Below, in pieces: positions 26,001 to 37,555 of a stretch of DNA of 64,000 nucleotides. Both the position numbers and the translations under genes were made by a program. Under the pieces are notes generated by a model. That model saw only the letters and a list, made by a program, of their open reading frames with translations. It did no database searches and was not told the origin of the DNA. Every line of letters starts with the position of its first letter. Positions within the stretch are counted from its first letter, which is position 1. This stretch comes from Anseranas semipalmata (Eukaryota > Chordata > Aves > Anseriformes > Anseranatidae), in contig VXAA01003162.1 in NCBI GenBank assembly GCA_013399115.1, positions 448,350 through 512,349 on the forward strand, given 5' to 3'.

Positions 26001-27139
26001 AATTGGAGTGAATTTTTATGAAAACTGAATTTATACTCCTGCAAAACAATTCAGAGAATGAGGAATTATCTCCAATAGCACATTAGATAAATGGAGCCTG
26101 GAAGCTATAGCCAACTTAATCTGGATGTAACATTTTATCTTTCGGGGTGTATAGGAGACATTAGAAACACACCTATGTTCTCTTTTATCCATTTCAATTA
26201 AGATAATGAGCTTTCCTTTGGATAGTGTTGTCTTGAGGAATAAATTTCAGATTAAGCAAATCTTCCTGTTGGATAAGACAGAGCATTATTACACATTTCA
26301 CTATGTTCTTGAAAGGGACTGAGTAGCATATCTGCAAAGTTCTCCTACAAGCATAGGAGCAGAGATGGGGTGGGTATGGAAGGCTGGATTAAGCAAGTCA
26401 GCTAGAGGGTTGTTTTCCTTAAATTAATGGAAATTTTGATACCAACTTTCAATTAATTCAAGATCAAGCCTTCAGGCTTTCACATCTACCAAGCTCAATT
26501 GCAGACCCACTGGCATCAAGAACTGCAATCCAGTACTATAAACGTATACCTCCTCTCTAACATGAAAAAGGCTGCTTTTTAAAGGCAGATGAACTACTTT
26601 TGGGGAGTGTGTTGTTCACAGGAAAGGCTGGAACTGAAAGTGGCAGCCTATTGTTTCATGGTTCATAGCACTAGAAAGGAGACAGATGTGAAAAGTTTTT
26701 GCTCCTGTCTTGTGACGCTCAAACCAACAGAGGTATTTAAAAGAACAGGAGAAAATTGGATGCATAATTTAGCAGTAAAAATTGCTTAGGACTCATTGCA
26801 CTGGCAGACAGTAGGCAATATCCGGAGAGTTTTACAGCACCCAAAGCGGTGGGTGCAGAAATAGTAGCACTTCAGTTTCCTGATGATTCTACACAACATG
26901 AAGAATCCTGCTCAGTCCCATCTAACATCATCTGCTCTTATCCCTGTAAATTAGTCAGTGTGTATTGGTCAAAAGTAGGTACCTCTACTTTTGATGACAC
27001 GGCTAATGTATTTATTAAGCAAGATTTATGGTGGGGAAAACAGATTTATCTTTTGACTGCTGTAATTGCATCATTCATCAACTTTCTTTGACAATGGAGA
27101 TACTCTCCTCTGGCCCAGTACTAATTTTAATTCATTTAG

Positions 27140-27144
<5 letters not shown>
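23029..27144. other. Unannotated DNA, including a possible regulatory stretch
   Basis: No gene or transposable element is recognised. The segment at about 25760-26330 is free of simple repeats and contains TTTAATTAATGG, CATTTAATTTGG and similar AT-rich homeodomain-type words. It may be conserved non-coding DNA, but this is a weak inference. A one-mismatch CTCF-like word lies at 25160-25172. Confidence 0.4.

Positions 27145-27186
<42 letters not shown>
27145..27186. repeat. Poly(T), 42 nt
   Basis: This is an uninterrupted run of 42 T on the plus strand. It could be the poly(A) tail of an old minus-strand retrocopy. However, no recognisable transcript body or target-site duplication was found beside it. 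Length in the assembly may be inaccurate. Confidence 0.97.
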
Positions 27187-27304
27187 CTCCCTCATATTTG
27201 TTGCTGCTTAAAGACATAGGAGTCTGGCAGTTTATGTATGTATGCCATAAGCTTTGGTTCTTTATTCCCTCCCCTCCCTGCCGCCTTCTTTAAAATCTTG
27301 TTGA

Positions 27305-27311
27305 GTGTGTG

Positions 27312-27344
<33 letters not shown>

Positions 27345-27345
27345 G

Positions 27346-27376
<31 letters not shown>

Positions 27377-27377
27377 G

Positions 27378-27448
<71 letters not shown>

Positions 27449-27470
27449 GTGTGTGTGTATATATATATTT
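27305..27470. repeat. Compound (TG)n/(TA)n array with ~32-36 bp higher-order unit
   Basis: Alternating TG and TA blocks fill about 166 bp. The boundary words TATATGTG(TG)TATATA recur at about 27324, 27358, 27390 and 27422, with a last TG-to-TA switch near 27458. The spacing is 34, 32, 32 and 36 bp. Thus the microsatellite has itself been duplicated into a minisatellite of nearly five units. TG tracts favour Z-DNA and TA tracts unwind or form cruciforms. Frames across this array encode artificial Cys/Val/Tyr or His/Thr/Ile repeats and are not genes. Confidence 0.95.
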
Positions 27471-29608
27471 AATAGATATTTGAAACCAGATGGTATTAGG
27501 AGGACTGGCTATCTGAGCTGAGTGGCTGAAGGCCATTTGACCTTTGTGTAGACCTGTGCCCTGTGATGCCATGCAGTTTTTGCCACTGATTCTTCTCGTC
27601 AAGTGTCCTCTGTGGTCTGTCTTTTAGCCCTGGGGAAAGGCATAACAACAACGTACTTGCTGACCATGTTTTCTTTTTTCTGGTCTTAAGAATAGCTTAG
27701 AGTATTTGGCTAGTATGTAACCAAAACATGATTTTCCAGTGTCTTGGTTCTTGGGTGATCTTTTGTGCTGGTAGGGGTAATACTGAGTAAAGCATGAAAC
27801 ATGAAAGGATGTGACCTGCGCCCTGCAAGGTGAAAGATGTTGACTGCTCGTTTTGACTCCTGAGTGGTGGTAGCAGCACACAGTTACAGTTGTGGAGGAG
27901 AAAATGTAAAAGTCGAGAGTTTTGGACTTTTTTTTTTTTTTTTTTTGTGAACTATGTAGCTTCACAAATAAAATGTTTGAAGAAAGCAACATTCTGGTTT
28001 CCCCAGTGTATCAGTATGCTTATTTCTATTTCATGAAAAAAGCAAGCAAAAAAAAAATCTAAAGTGAGAATAAACAGCTGTTTGCACCTGTCTTTTCGGT
28101 TGGATTGATGAGGCACCTTGCCTTGGAAAGCAGTTTGGATAGAAGACTGCAGATGTGCTTTATCTAGTGTGTTTTATGAACTGCATTTGGAGAGGATTAA
28201 TCAGAATCAGAGAAGTTATTTTTTCATTCCCTGATGTAGTTGTCAATTTTACTCTAAAATGGTTGTGATATCTGACCTGGTACAAGGTTTATTTTTCCAA
28301 GAGAACAAACATGGCATTGATATGATTTGCATTGACTTTCATATTAATTTCACTTTTTACTAGAAAATACCTAATATAAAATCAAAGAAACAGATGCTAC
28401 TTGCTGAATTTCTTTACTGCTCACACGCCTTCAAGCTCTTACAATCAACTTGCTATAGGGGCTGCTGCTGGCCATCTTGCTGTTTTTAATGTCACTGTCC
28501 TTTGGCAATACAGAGATCTTAGTGGAACAAGATGTTGTTTTGCTCTGCAAGCTGTATGCATCCCCCTCCCTCCCCCTAGTCTGCTGTGCATTTTAGGAAG
28601 GCTGCGAGCTAATAATAAGATTGCTAAGGTGAATTCCCAGATCACCGTGTTTTCTGCCAGAGATGAAAGGCCACACAAATATACTTTTCTGGCTCCTTTC
28701 TCAGATGTAATTTCCCTGTTTTCTCTTTTTCCTTTGCCCTCTGCTGGCAATATGTAATCATAATATCTCTATGTGTCTATATGGCTTTCTTCACAGTGTT
28801 ATCAGAATGCAGTTAGTAATTAATCATTACATATTTCCATCCCCCCAACCCATTTCTAGTTAAAACTTTGCTCCAATTTGCACTTGCGTTTAAATTTGCA
28901 CAAAGTACTTAATTTTGTATTAAAACTAGCTTCCAAAGGTGTTAAGTAATACTTCTGGCAGAAAAATATTTATTTTAGAGGGACTAAGTCAGATATTTTG
29001 GAATGTGCTATGTCCTGTATCTAGCAGGGACATCCAAACTAACCTTAAAAGTTTAAAATAAAAAATAAAAAAATAAAAAAAAATGGAGAGCTCTATTTTG
29101 ATCTGGGTCTTCCTTAGACTGCTAAGGTTCCAGTTGTATATCTGGAGGCCTAGAAGCTTAGGACAGAAACAATTTTTTTTGCTGAATGTCTGCACTGTTA
29201 TGCTAGAGCTGCTCTGTGGGGTCTGGTTTTATCGGGGAAGTTATGGTCATCAGCTCATAATTTCTGATCATCTGTCCCATAAACCCCAGTGGTGTCAGGT
29301 TCATCCTCAGGAATCTTATCAATTCGGAGAATAGAAGTGCCTAGAAAGTAACTTAAAATTTCTGTTGCCAACAAAGTGGGTTGAACGTAAATGATGTCCT
29401 TGCTGAATGGGAATGTTTAACTGGGGTGCATGTATGCAAGAGGAAAGTGTTTGCACATACACTGACTTTTAAGGGGCAATCAAATTCTTTGACATTCAGT
29501 TGCAAATGCAAGTTTATGGAAAATCTGCAGCACACATCCAAAGACAAGATTGAGGTCTGTTTGGAAATTTGAATATAACTAAAGTTGCTCTCTAAACTTT
29601 TTTGTTAG
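27471..29608. other. Unannotated DNA
   Basis: No gene or transposable element is recognised. The stretch holds a 19-nt poly(T) at 27928-27946, a CTCF-like word at 28735-28747 and an A-rich low-complexity patch near 29050-29082. The open frame at 28401-28757 was examined and rejected as coding. Confidence 0.45.
28735..28747 (-). promoter_or_regulatory. CTCF-like core motif
   Basis: On the minus strand the sequence is CCAGCAGAGGGCA. This fits every position of the CTCF core consensus CCASYAGRKGGCR. CTCF is the vertebrate insulator and loop-anchor protein. The core alone is short and appears by chance in large genomes. The flanking base that normally continues the motif is less well matched. 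Confidence 0.35.
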
Positions 29609-31047
29609 GGTCAAGTCATGAAAAGGACATTTTAACCCTTCTTGATCCATATCCAGTCAATCAAATTAATGATATTCCTATTATTTTGGTAAGTAGAATA
29701 CGTGTGACATGTATAGAACTATGGCTTTCCCTCGAGTAGGTCCTCAAGCTCTGAATGAGCTGATGACATTTTATAAAACACAGTTATGTAAAGCATTGCT
29801 GGAGGCAGGACTGAAGCCAAATCTTTACCATTTCCAAGGCAGAAAAAGAATTCTAATGCGTTTATCTAGCCTCAATTGTCATCAAAACTAGCTTAGGCTT
29901 ATTAGTTACAGTTAACAGGACTCTTCAGCTAATCTACAACTAAAAGTATTCCTTAATTAGTGGAACAGAGACTCAAAATTATTCTTAGTATTTAAAGTTG
30001 GTTATACTCATTCATAGCTTTTTGAACTAATTAGAATCCCCAGACAACCTCTTATTTTTATCTAAAAGAATAATGTTCCACATCCCATCACTGACTTAAT
30101 ATTTCTTTTAAAGTGAACTGCCGTGGAATCTAAATTTAGAAAGGAACTCTGAACAGGGACAGTTTTTGCATGGCTTACAAATGAATTGCTCATGAATCAT
30201 TCCACGACAGATTTAGATGAGTAATGTATTTTTGTAATGAGCAGTACATACATCTTTGTCAATCTTAAGGTTTAATTGGGAATACACTCAACTCTAGTGC
30301 CACATGTAATACCGTTTTGGGGTCCTGTGCAGTTAAAATGAGAATTGTAGATGTCAGTGACATTACACTGATGATAACATTATGAGTTGGAAAAATGGCA
30401 TGTGTAGGCAATGAACGAAAGTATATTCTAGCAATGATGCAAGTCTAAAGGTGTTCTAAGTTTCTGCAACTTGAATCATTGAAATTTAAATCTGGAAAAG
30501 TTAATACAGCATCTAGTTGAGTTTGATCAATAAAAGATAGAAGTAGGTTTTCTTTTCTTTGCTCTTGCTGGTAACAACTTAAACTTTTTTCTGTTCTTAA
30601 GGCTTTTGTTGGTGACTCTGTTAGTTACGCTCAAACAATTCACATGAGTGGAGTAAGGGTGAAACTTGTCTCCTTGTGTCAAGAGGCAGGACTTGGAATA
30701 TATTGTTCAAGGATAGACTTTACAAAGGCAAATAGTCTGTTTTAATGACCACTCTCCCTCCTCTCCACCCTGCTCCATAATACATCAAAAACTAAACCCT
30801 CGTTTCATCTAGTGTCGTGAAATCCTGCATTCCTCACATTACAGTTTGCAGTTCTGCACTCCTTATCCCCATTTGAGTTGTGTGTGGGTTTTTGTTTGTT
30901 TGTTTTTAGACAGTATCTCATCATGATGAATGTTGTGTGGCTCAGTCTGTGACTATTGAAGATGTTCATATTTGTTTAAGCCTACTGACCTGGGCCAACA
31001 GAAGAGAACAGCTCCTCCAGAAAGCCCTAAAAAAGGGCACCCAGGAG
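29609..31047 (+). other. Chain of three exon-like segments, unproven
   Basis: Three segments could splice together. 29609-29688 follows a pyrimidine-rich stretch ending TTGTTAG and ends at G|GTAAGT. 30602-30652 follows a stretch ending TTCTTAAG and ends at A|GTAAGG. 30910-31047 follows a long T/G-rich stretch ending TTTTTAG and ends at GAG|GTAAAT. In each, only one frame is open, and these frames join in phase: 26, 17 and 46 codons, with an extra two bases at the first acceptor. The joined product would be about 89 residues with a charged, helix-like end (NRREQLLQKALKKGTQE). I do not recognise it, and found no convincing exon before or after. Exon-like triplets can arise by chance in this much sequence. 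Confidence 0.2.
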
Positions 31048-34000
31048 GTAAATGCTGCTCTGCCACTGTTTGTGGGGGGTGGAAAAGGGATTTGTTTGAA
31101 GCAATCCAATGAGAACTCCTGGAGCAGTTTTGCTAAGAAACAAAATAACATGTCAGAGCAGTCAGCATACAAATTCCTATTTGCTACTTGTGGCTAGCAA
31201 GGTATTGGCACCCAACTAGCAAAGAGTGGTGGGCCAGGTGAATGGTTAACTGGATCATTGATATAGAGGCATGGCTACTGCAATCTATAGGGTCAACTGT
31301 ACCTTGGATATGGCTGTGTCACCTTGACAAAGTTTGAGTGTCTGATACAGCTTCAAGACATCATGGGATCTAAGGGAGCAGAGAAGGCCTGGCACTTTGA
31401 TCAGGTTGCCTCAACAAATCAGAAAAGGTGACTTTAGTTTATTGCTATTGCACTTTAGAAGAGGGGTAGCTGCTATTGTATGTCATCCCATTTCCCATCC
31501 CTCTGCCTCTTGTTCTCTCCTGTCAGCGAAGCACTCTTCTGGGAAAGCTGTCTGAGTCATTGTTTATGAAAGAGGAATAATAGCCCGTTGAATATCCAGG
31601 CAGTATGATTTAAGTTTCCTACATTTCAAGCTAGGTGTGTAGCCAATAATGACCTCTAGAAATTGAACCCAGCCTTTGGGTGCTGGCCAAGGCCAGGCAG
31701 AAGAGTTGCTTTTGCTAATGAAAACTTGAGTTATTTAAGATTGAGAATGATAAAACTAATTGAATCTTGTGCTTCAGTGTATAAACTGGTTGGCTGTGTT
31801 CAGTTTATCCCGTTACCCATATGACTATGGGGCTTTTTCATCTCCTCTGAAGCAACTGGTGCTGGACATTGTGGGGAAACTGGATAGCAGACTGGATGGC
31901 CCAGTCATATAATCTAGCAAAACAAATTATTTGAATTGTATCTTATCCTATACTCAGCATTTTGGTCCAAGTATGTTTAAACCTTGTTCAGGTTTACACG
32001 AATACACTGCAGTGCTGAGAGAAGCAAAACTGTATTTGATTTAAGACCATAGAATTAAAAGCAACTGAAAAATTTCACAATAATAATTATAAAACTGCAA
32101 GTTTTACTCTGAATTATTTTAATTGCACGATCACTACAGGTTTGTTTGGACTGAGGCGACAGAAGCAGATGGTAGTATTTGAAAATTCATACAACTACAG
32201 GAGTAATAGGTCACTTCTGCAATACTAAAACCCCCTCCATGTGACTAAGAAATCATCTTAGCAGAGAAAAACAGTTGCATGCAATGGAGACTCCTCACTG
32301 TATGACTGTAAGCTGCTGTATGTTTTGTGTAAATGCACTGAAGGAATTCTTTGCCTTGGCTGGACCTGTGCTTTAGAGGAAAACAGAATTTCAATCACAC
32401 CACTTTGCTTTCTCTTCTCAGGAGGATTCATAATTAGGCAAACCCAAATGAGAACCAAAATTCTGTTCCCATCTGCAGTAACTCTTGAAAAGGCTGAAGG
32501 AAGCAGTAGAGCAAAGCATTGTGCAAACCACAGGGGCATTCTTCCAGTGAAGTTCAAACAGCTATTGATAGGCTCGCTTATGTTTTAAAATGTGTTTTAG
32601 ATTTTACTATTAGACCTGTGACAAAAAAGCTCTGAAAACTACATAGTCATTAAATATTTTTATTCAGCAAAAGTTTCTGGAAAGTGTCTGAAGTTAGTTC
32701 CTAATTATGTCAAAGAATCACTACAGCTTTGCATTCAGCCAGAAATGTATTCTTACACAAGAGGTATCATGTTGGTCACCACTGGCAATTGCCAGAGGAG
32801 GAAGCTTCGTTTCGTTACAGCTTGAGCTACATATCTAGGGTCCACAGGTGTGGTTGCTGGTGATGCCCATCTTCTTTGGGCAGAACAAGCACTGAAGGAT
32901 GAAGTGTATGTAATTTATGTAATCCATGTCTGACTGATGGTTCTAGCTCACAGATATATGAGCATGATCAGGAACAGAGTTTATGGCTATTCAGAGACAT
33001 GAGTATGCTAACTTGGTAGTGGATGAGACTAGCATGTTTCTTACTCTTATGAGAGTTTTTTTTAAAAAAAAAAAAAAAAAGAGAGAGAAGAAAAAAATAG
33101 AAAAGAGCCCCAGCAAGTTAGCTCTAGGAAGGTGATTACGAGGAATGCTGTTGACATTTGTTGATGTGAATTGTCTTATTTCCTTTTAACGGCTGGCATG
33201 GTGTTTATGTGAGCAAAAGCTGAGGATCTGATTTTTGACTCTTAGATGAACAAGATTTATATTGCTGGAATTTTTTTAGTTTTTTAATTTTTTTTGGGGG
33301 GGGGAAGACTTTCAATAGCAGAATTCAGGAAGACTGAGATTAGATTTTTTTTTTTTTCCTTTGCTTTGACATATGATAAAGTGGATTAGTATTGACTAGA
33401 GTTTGCAGTATCTGTGTACCTCAAGGTGTATAAATAATGTGTGAAAGCTACAGCAGATTTAGACTTGGAAATTATTACAACAGTTAATAGGCGAATAAGA
33501 CAGCAGAGGAGAAAATTATGAGACAAATGGATTATGACAGGCAGTCTTTGTATAAATTACTGTACATAACTGCACAGAATTTTCTGCAAGTTGTGCTCTA
33601 CAAGTTGAAGATCTAATTAATGAAGTACTGTAACAGATTAGTATTTGAGTCATTTTTCTTATTAGTAATACCTAATGTCAGCTATGATGGTTTTATTGCC
33701 TTGTCTGTTTTTTTAGGTTTATTTATGCAAGCTGTTCTCACAGACCAGTGGAGTTATTTTTTGATGTTTCAGTCCAAAGTTGTGTGATGATGATTGGTTA
33801 GCTTGCTGTGAAGTAACAGTTTTTCTTTTCTAGATCATTGTAGTACTTGGAGATTTCTAAACTTGAAATAACATTTGTACGTATGCACATACATATGACC
33901 TTCATGTCCAACAGAAGCCCTCTGCAAAACCAAACACTTTGAAGCCGATGAAGCGTTACATAAGCATAAGCATGTTTCATACTGGTACAGGAACCTTGGG

Positions 34001-36959
34001 CTGATCTGGATGAAGGAGCCAGAAGTACAGATTACTAATGTGGTGTATGGAAAGCTTTCTCCATGCATCCGTCTGCCAGCAGCCATGAATGGGTTCATGC
34101 AACAGAAGAATATGCTTTTCTAAGGGCACGTTGGGTATTTGGTTACGTGAATGTATGTGAATTCAATCTTTTGCTAAGTTTAGCTTTAGGTAAAACCTAA
34201 TATAGATTTCATAAACATGACAGCCAGGGAGGGTCCCAAGGTTGCCAACTACGTCTAAGTACTACCTACTTTTCCTGGAGCAATCAAGAACCTTGGTTCC
34301 AAGAATTCTTCATCCTAAAAATACAAACTAATGAAGTCTTGATTATCTGAATCCATGTCCCTAAATTAAATACAATTCCAACACTCCTGAAATGGAGGAG
34401 TCTACTGCAGTCTGAGTTTGGTGTTGGATCTCTTAAATGCTACACAAACTGGTTGGGTACGGTAGCAGTACTGAGCTGAGCGTAGATGGATTCTAGCAGG
34501 TTTTAGTGATGTATTGCTTCTGATGTAACAGTGTGGTACAAGGTAGCATGCTATGATTAGATTTAAGCAACATAACTCAATGTGATGGCTGAAATGTCAA
34601 GGCCAGAAGTCATCTATTTTTCTGGTCAGCCAGTATTAATTTTCCTAGATGATGTCCAGCATAATTTTTTCAAAGAATTAGAACAGTGAGGGAAAGCTTG
34701 TGAAGAGAGATATATGTAGAATTTCTGAACAAACATTATCATGAAGGGAATGATTTATAATAGATGGATAATGATCTAAGTTTATATCTAGTTGTTTTAG
34801 CTGTAACTAGCAGTTAGATGGAATCATTCATGACCAAATCATCCTTAATCCCAGTTCAGAGCTTCTGTTCTTACAGCCCATCTGCTGACATGACAAATTT
34901 GTCAAATTTCAGAAGACTGTTGCTCTGTAATTTTACCATACACCAAAGTGACGCTGCATAAATAAATGTAAGTGAAAACTGATGAACCTTGGCCTTGGGA
35001 TAAAATATTTTGCCTGTTATATATTCAGAATATTTTTTTATTCTCAGTTATTTCACGTTGTCTCTGATATATTTATTTTTGTCTCTGGAAAGGAAGACCA
35101 ATTAATTTACTAACTTTTTCTTACCTAATCTTTTTTTCCCAAACCATTTTCATGAGATTTCACCAACCTATACCTCCAACCCCAAAAGGTGAGAGACCTA
35201 ATTGGACTCTGAAAAATCAAGGAATCCTCAGGTAGGAGATTATGTGCACTATGCAGTTAAACAAGTATTTTTTTTTTTCCTTCTTGGTTTTGTTGGAGTT
35301 TTTGACACGGTTCTGGTAGCAGGACTAATACCAGAGGAAGTGCAAGGATTTTTTGTCTAGTAGACAAGTGTGTGAGAGAGATTGGGCAAGGCTGGTCTGT
35401 GTACCTGTACCTCTCTTGTGCAAGATAGCATCAACATGGGTTTTGTGTCACTAAGTTGAAGTGGCAGTGCAGTGCATGTTTCATGGCTTCTGTACCTTGT
35501 GGAGCTCTTCTCTGAAGTGATGCTGGTGGAAACATTAAGATGGAGCTGTGGATGTATCTGCAGAGATGCTTTTTAATAGAATCTCGTCATTTCTACATGG
35601 CATCCTTTTGTAACCGTTGGCACTTCATTGGGGCCACTGATGGCAAAACATTTAAGCAACTTCATGATGAAATTTCTGTTTCCAAACTACAGTAGTAATA
35701 CCTGAAGAAGGACTATAGTAGGACCTATAGAAGGACTATGACTTTGGATAGCAGGGGTAGAGTTTCTCTTCTTGTGGAGGTGTGTACATGGCTTGTGTCC
35801 TTAAATTTAATCTGGGGTCAAAGAATGATCCCAGTTCAACCACTTGCTCATACTAATGAGCTTTGTACCGCATCTCTGACTGTAACTTCATTCCACATAG
35901 GCATTTTGGGGAAGCATTTCCTAGGCCCTGCCATGTTCTGGAGGCACCAGAGAGCTTCCACCATTACTGCAGGGAGATGTGGAAAGGTTAATGCAAAACT
36001 TCTCTTTTTAATGAGCATATATGGGAAGGACTCAAACAGCATGGCAAAGATGAAGCTTATTAGCAGGAACTCCCATATAATCTCTTTAATGGTTCTTATT
36101 TTCTTAATCTTCCCCCTTGAGCAACTTTTGAATTATTTTCTTCACCCCCCCCTTTTTTTTTTCCTAACCAAATAAGGACTAAGAGAAGTAAGAGCCCTTT
36201 AACAAATACTGGTATCAAATAAAGTTGTTTGTTTTCTGGCTGAATAAAATAATGCATTATCCTGAAACTTGTGGATCTGTCAGTATCCTAGAAGGCATTT
36301 TAGGAGTCTTCAGTTTGAGCTCTTCTAGGATTTCTCCAGGAAGGGGTGTCAGTTATAAAGAAGACAAGTTTTCTAAGGCAGTTGGTGTGATGTAGCTGCA
36401 AATCTCCGAAGGGTTATTCTGATGTGTCTCAGGAGATCCGTCTCAGCTTTTTTTCTTAGCCATTGTGGCTGTTCTGCCATCATGTGTGTGTGCGCAAAGG
36501 GGTCCCTAATGAGGTAGGAAGTATAATCACTGGGATAACAGTCAAGTTCTGGTCTTATTTTTTAAGGTCAGCAAAATTTAATATGCATGGTAAAATATAA
36601 TTAATAATGGGTGGTCAGTCATTCAGAACAGGATTTTCTCAGCTACCTGCTGCAGCATTCTTGTTCTTAGTTATTTTTTTATTTACTTCTATTGAAGAAA
36701 TAATCTTTCTCCATGGAAAGAGAACAAGACTCTTCTGAAAAGAATTAATGAGATAGTACATGGTCATTAATGTGTGGAAGTGTATTCATAAGGTGTCCTG
36801 CATGCCCAGAGACACCTACATTCATTTTCTGGTATCTCTCTTGATAAAATGAGTTTTTGAAAATTCCCTCCAACATTGCAGAAATAAATGACTGAATGGG
36901 GGTTATTTGTCCATGCCACTGAAATTACATTACCAGTAATGGATTAGTGTGTCGGGGTA
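31048..36959. other. Unannotated AT-rich DNA
   Basis: No gene or transposable element is recognised. It contains a 17-nt A run at 33064-33080 followed by GA repeats, a G run near 33296-33303, and three imperfect 12-bp tandem units (core AGGACTATAG) at about 35707-35742. The longest open frame, 145 codons at 35738-36175, ends in a T-rich low-complexity tract and has no recognisable domain. Confidence 0.45.
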
Positions 36960-37555
36960 TGTCATGGTTGTGGTTGGAATAAAGTTAATTTGCTTCGTAG
37001 AGGCTTGTATGATGCTGTGTTTTGGATTTTTGATGAAAATAGTGTTGATAACACAGCGATGTTTTAGTTGTTGCAGAATGGTGCTTGCACAGACCCAAGG
37101 ACTTCTCAGCTTCTCGTGCTGCCCTGCCAGCGGGGAGGCTGGGGGTGCACAAGGAGCTGGGAGGGGACACAGCCAGGACAGCTGACCCAAACTGGCCAAA
37201 GAGACATTCCATGCCATATGACATCACACTCAGCAATAAAAGCTGGAGTAAAGAAGGAGGAAGGGGGGTGACTTTCAGAGTGATAGTGTTTATCTTCCCA
37301 AGAAACCGTTATGCATGATGAGCCCTGCTTTCCTGGAAGTGGCTGAACACCTGCCTGCTGATGGGAAGTAGCAAATGAATTCCTTGTTTTGCTTTGCTTG
37401 CTCATGTGGCTTTTGCTTTATCTAGTAAACTGTCTTTACCTCAACCCATGAGTTCTTGCACTTTTACCTTTCTGATTCTCTCCCTCATCCCACCTGGGGA
37501 GAGTGAGTGAGCAGCTGTGTGGTGCTGAGCTGCCTGCCGGGTTTAAACCACAGCA
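36960..37555 (+). mobile_element. Solo LTR of an avian ERVL-type endogenous retrovirus
   Basis: About 596 bp begin with TGTCATGG and end with CCACAGCA, the TG...CA ends of a retroviral LTR. The body matches my recall of a common avian ERVL-type LTR. It includes GGGACACAGCCAGGACAGCT, a CCATATGACATCA stretch with a CRE-like site (37219-37226), AGCAATAAAAGCTGG near 37232, and a TCTGATTCTCTCCCTCATCC segment near the 3' end. The 5-bp flanks are GGGTA before and GGGTG after, a near-perfect target-site duplication of the length usual for ERVL. There is no gag, pol or env sequence next to it, so the internal part was probably lost by LTR-LTR recombination. The CRE-like site reads TGACATCA, consistent with CpG decay of TGACGTCA. 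Confidence 0.85.

Noticed and set aside
27187..27300. Minus-strand retrocopy ending in the 42-nt poly(A)
   Set aside because: No transcript body or target-site duplication is recognisable, and the nearest AATAAA is about 75 nt from the tail, farther than usual.
27192..27602. 136-codon minus-strand open frame
   Set aside because: Most of it is the TG/TA array translated as His/Thr/Ile/Tyr repeats.
28443..28620. Frame that looks like a signal peptide followed by an Ig-like strand
   Set aside because: The frame has a stop immediately upstream, no suitable start before the hydrophobic part, soon ends at a stop, and has no good donor.
35738..36175. 145-codon open frame
   Set aside because: No recognised motif; its end runs into a C/T-rich homopolymer tract, and overlapping open frames exist on the other strand.
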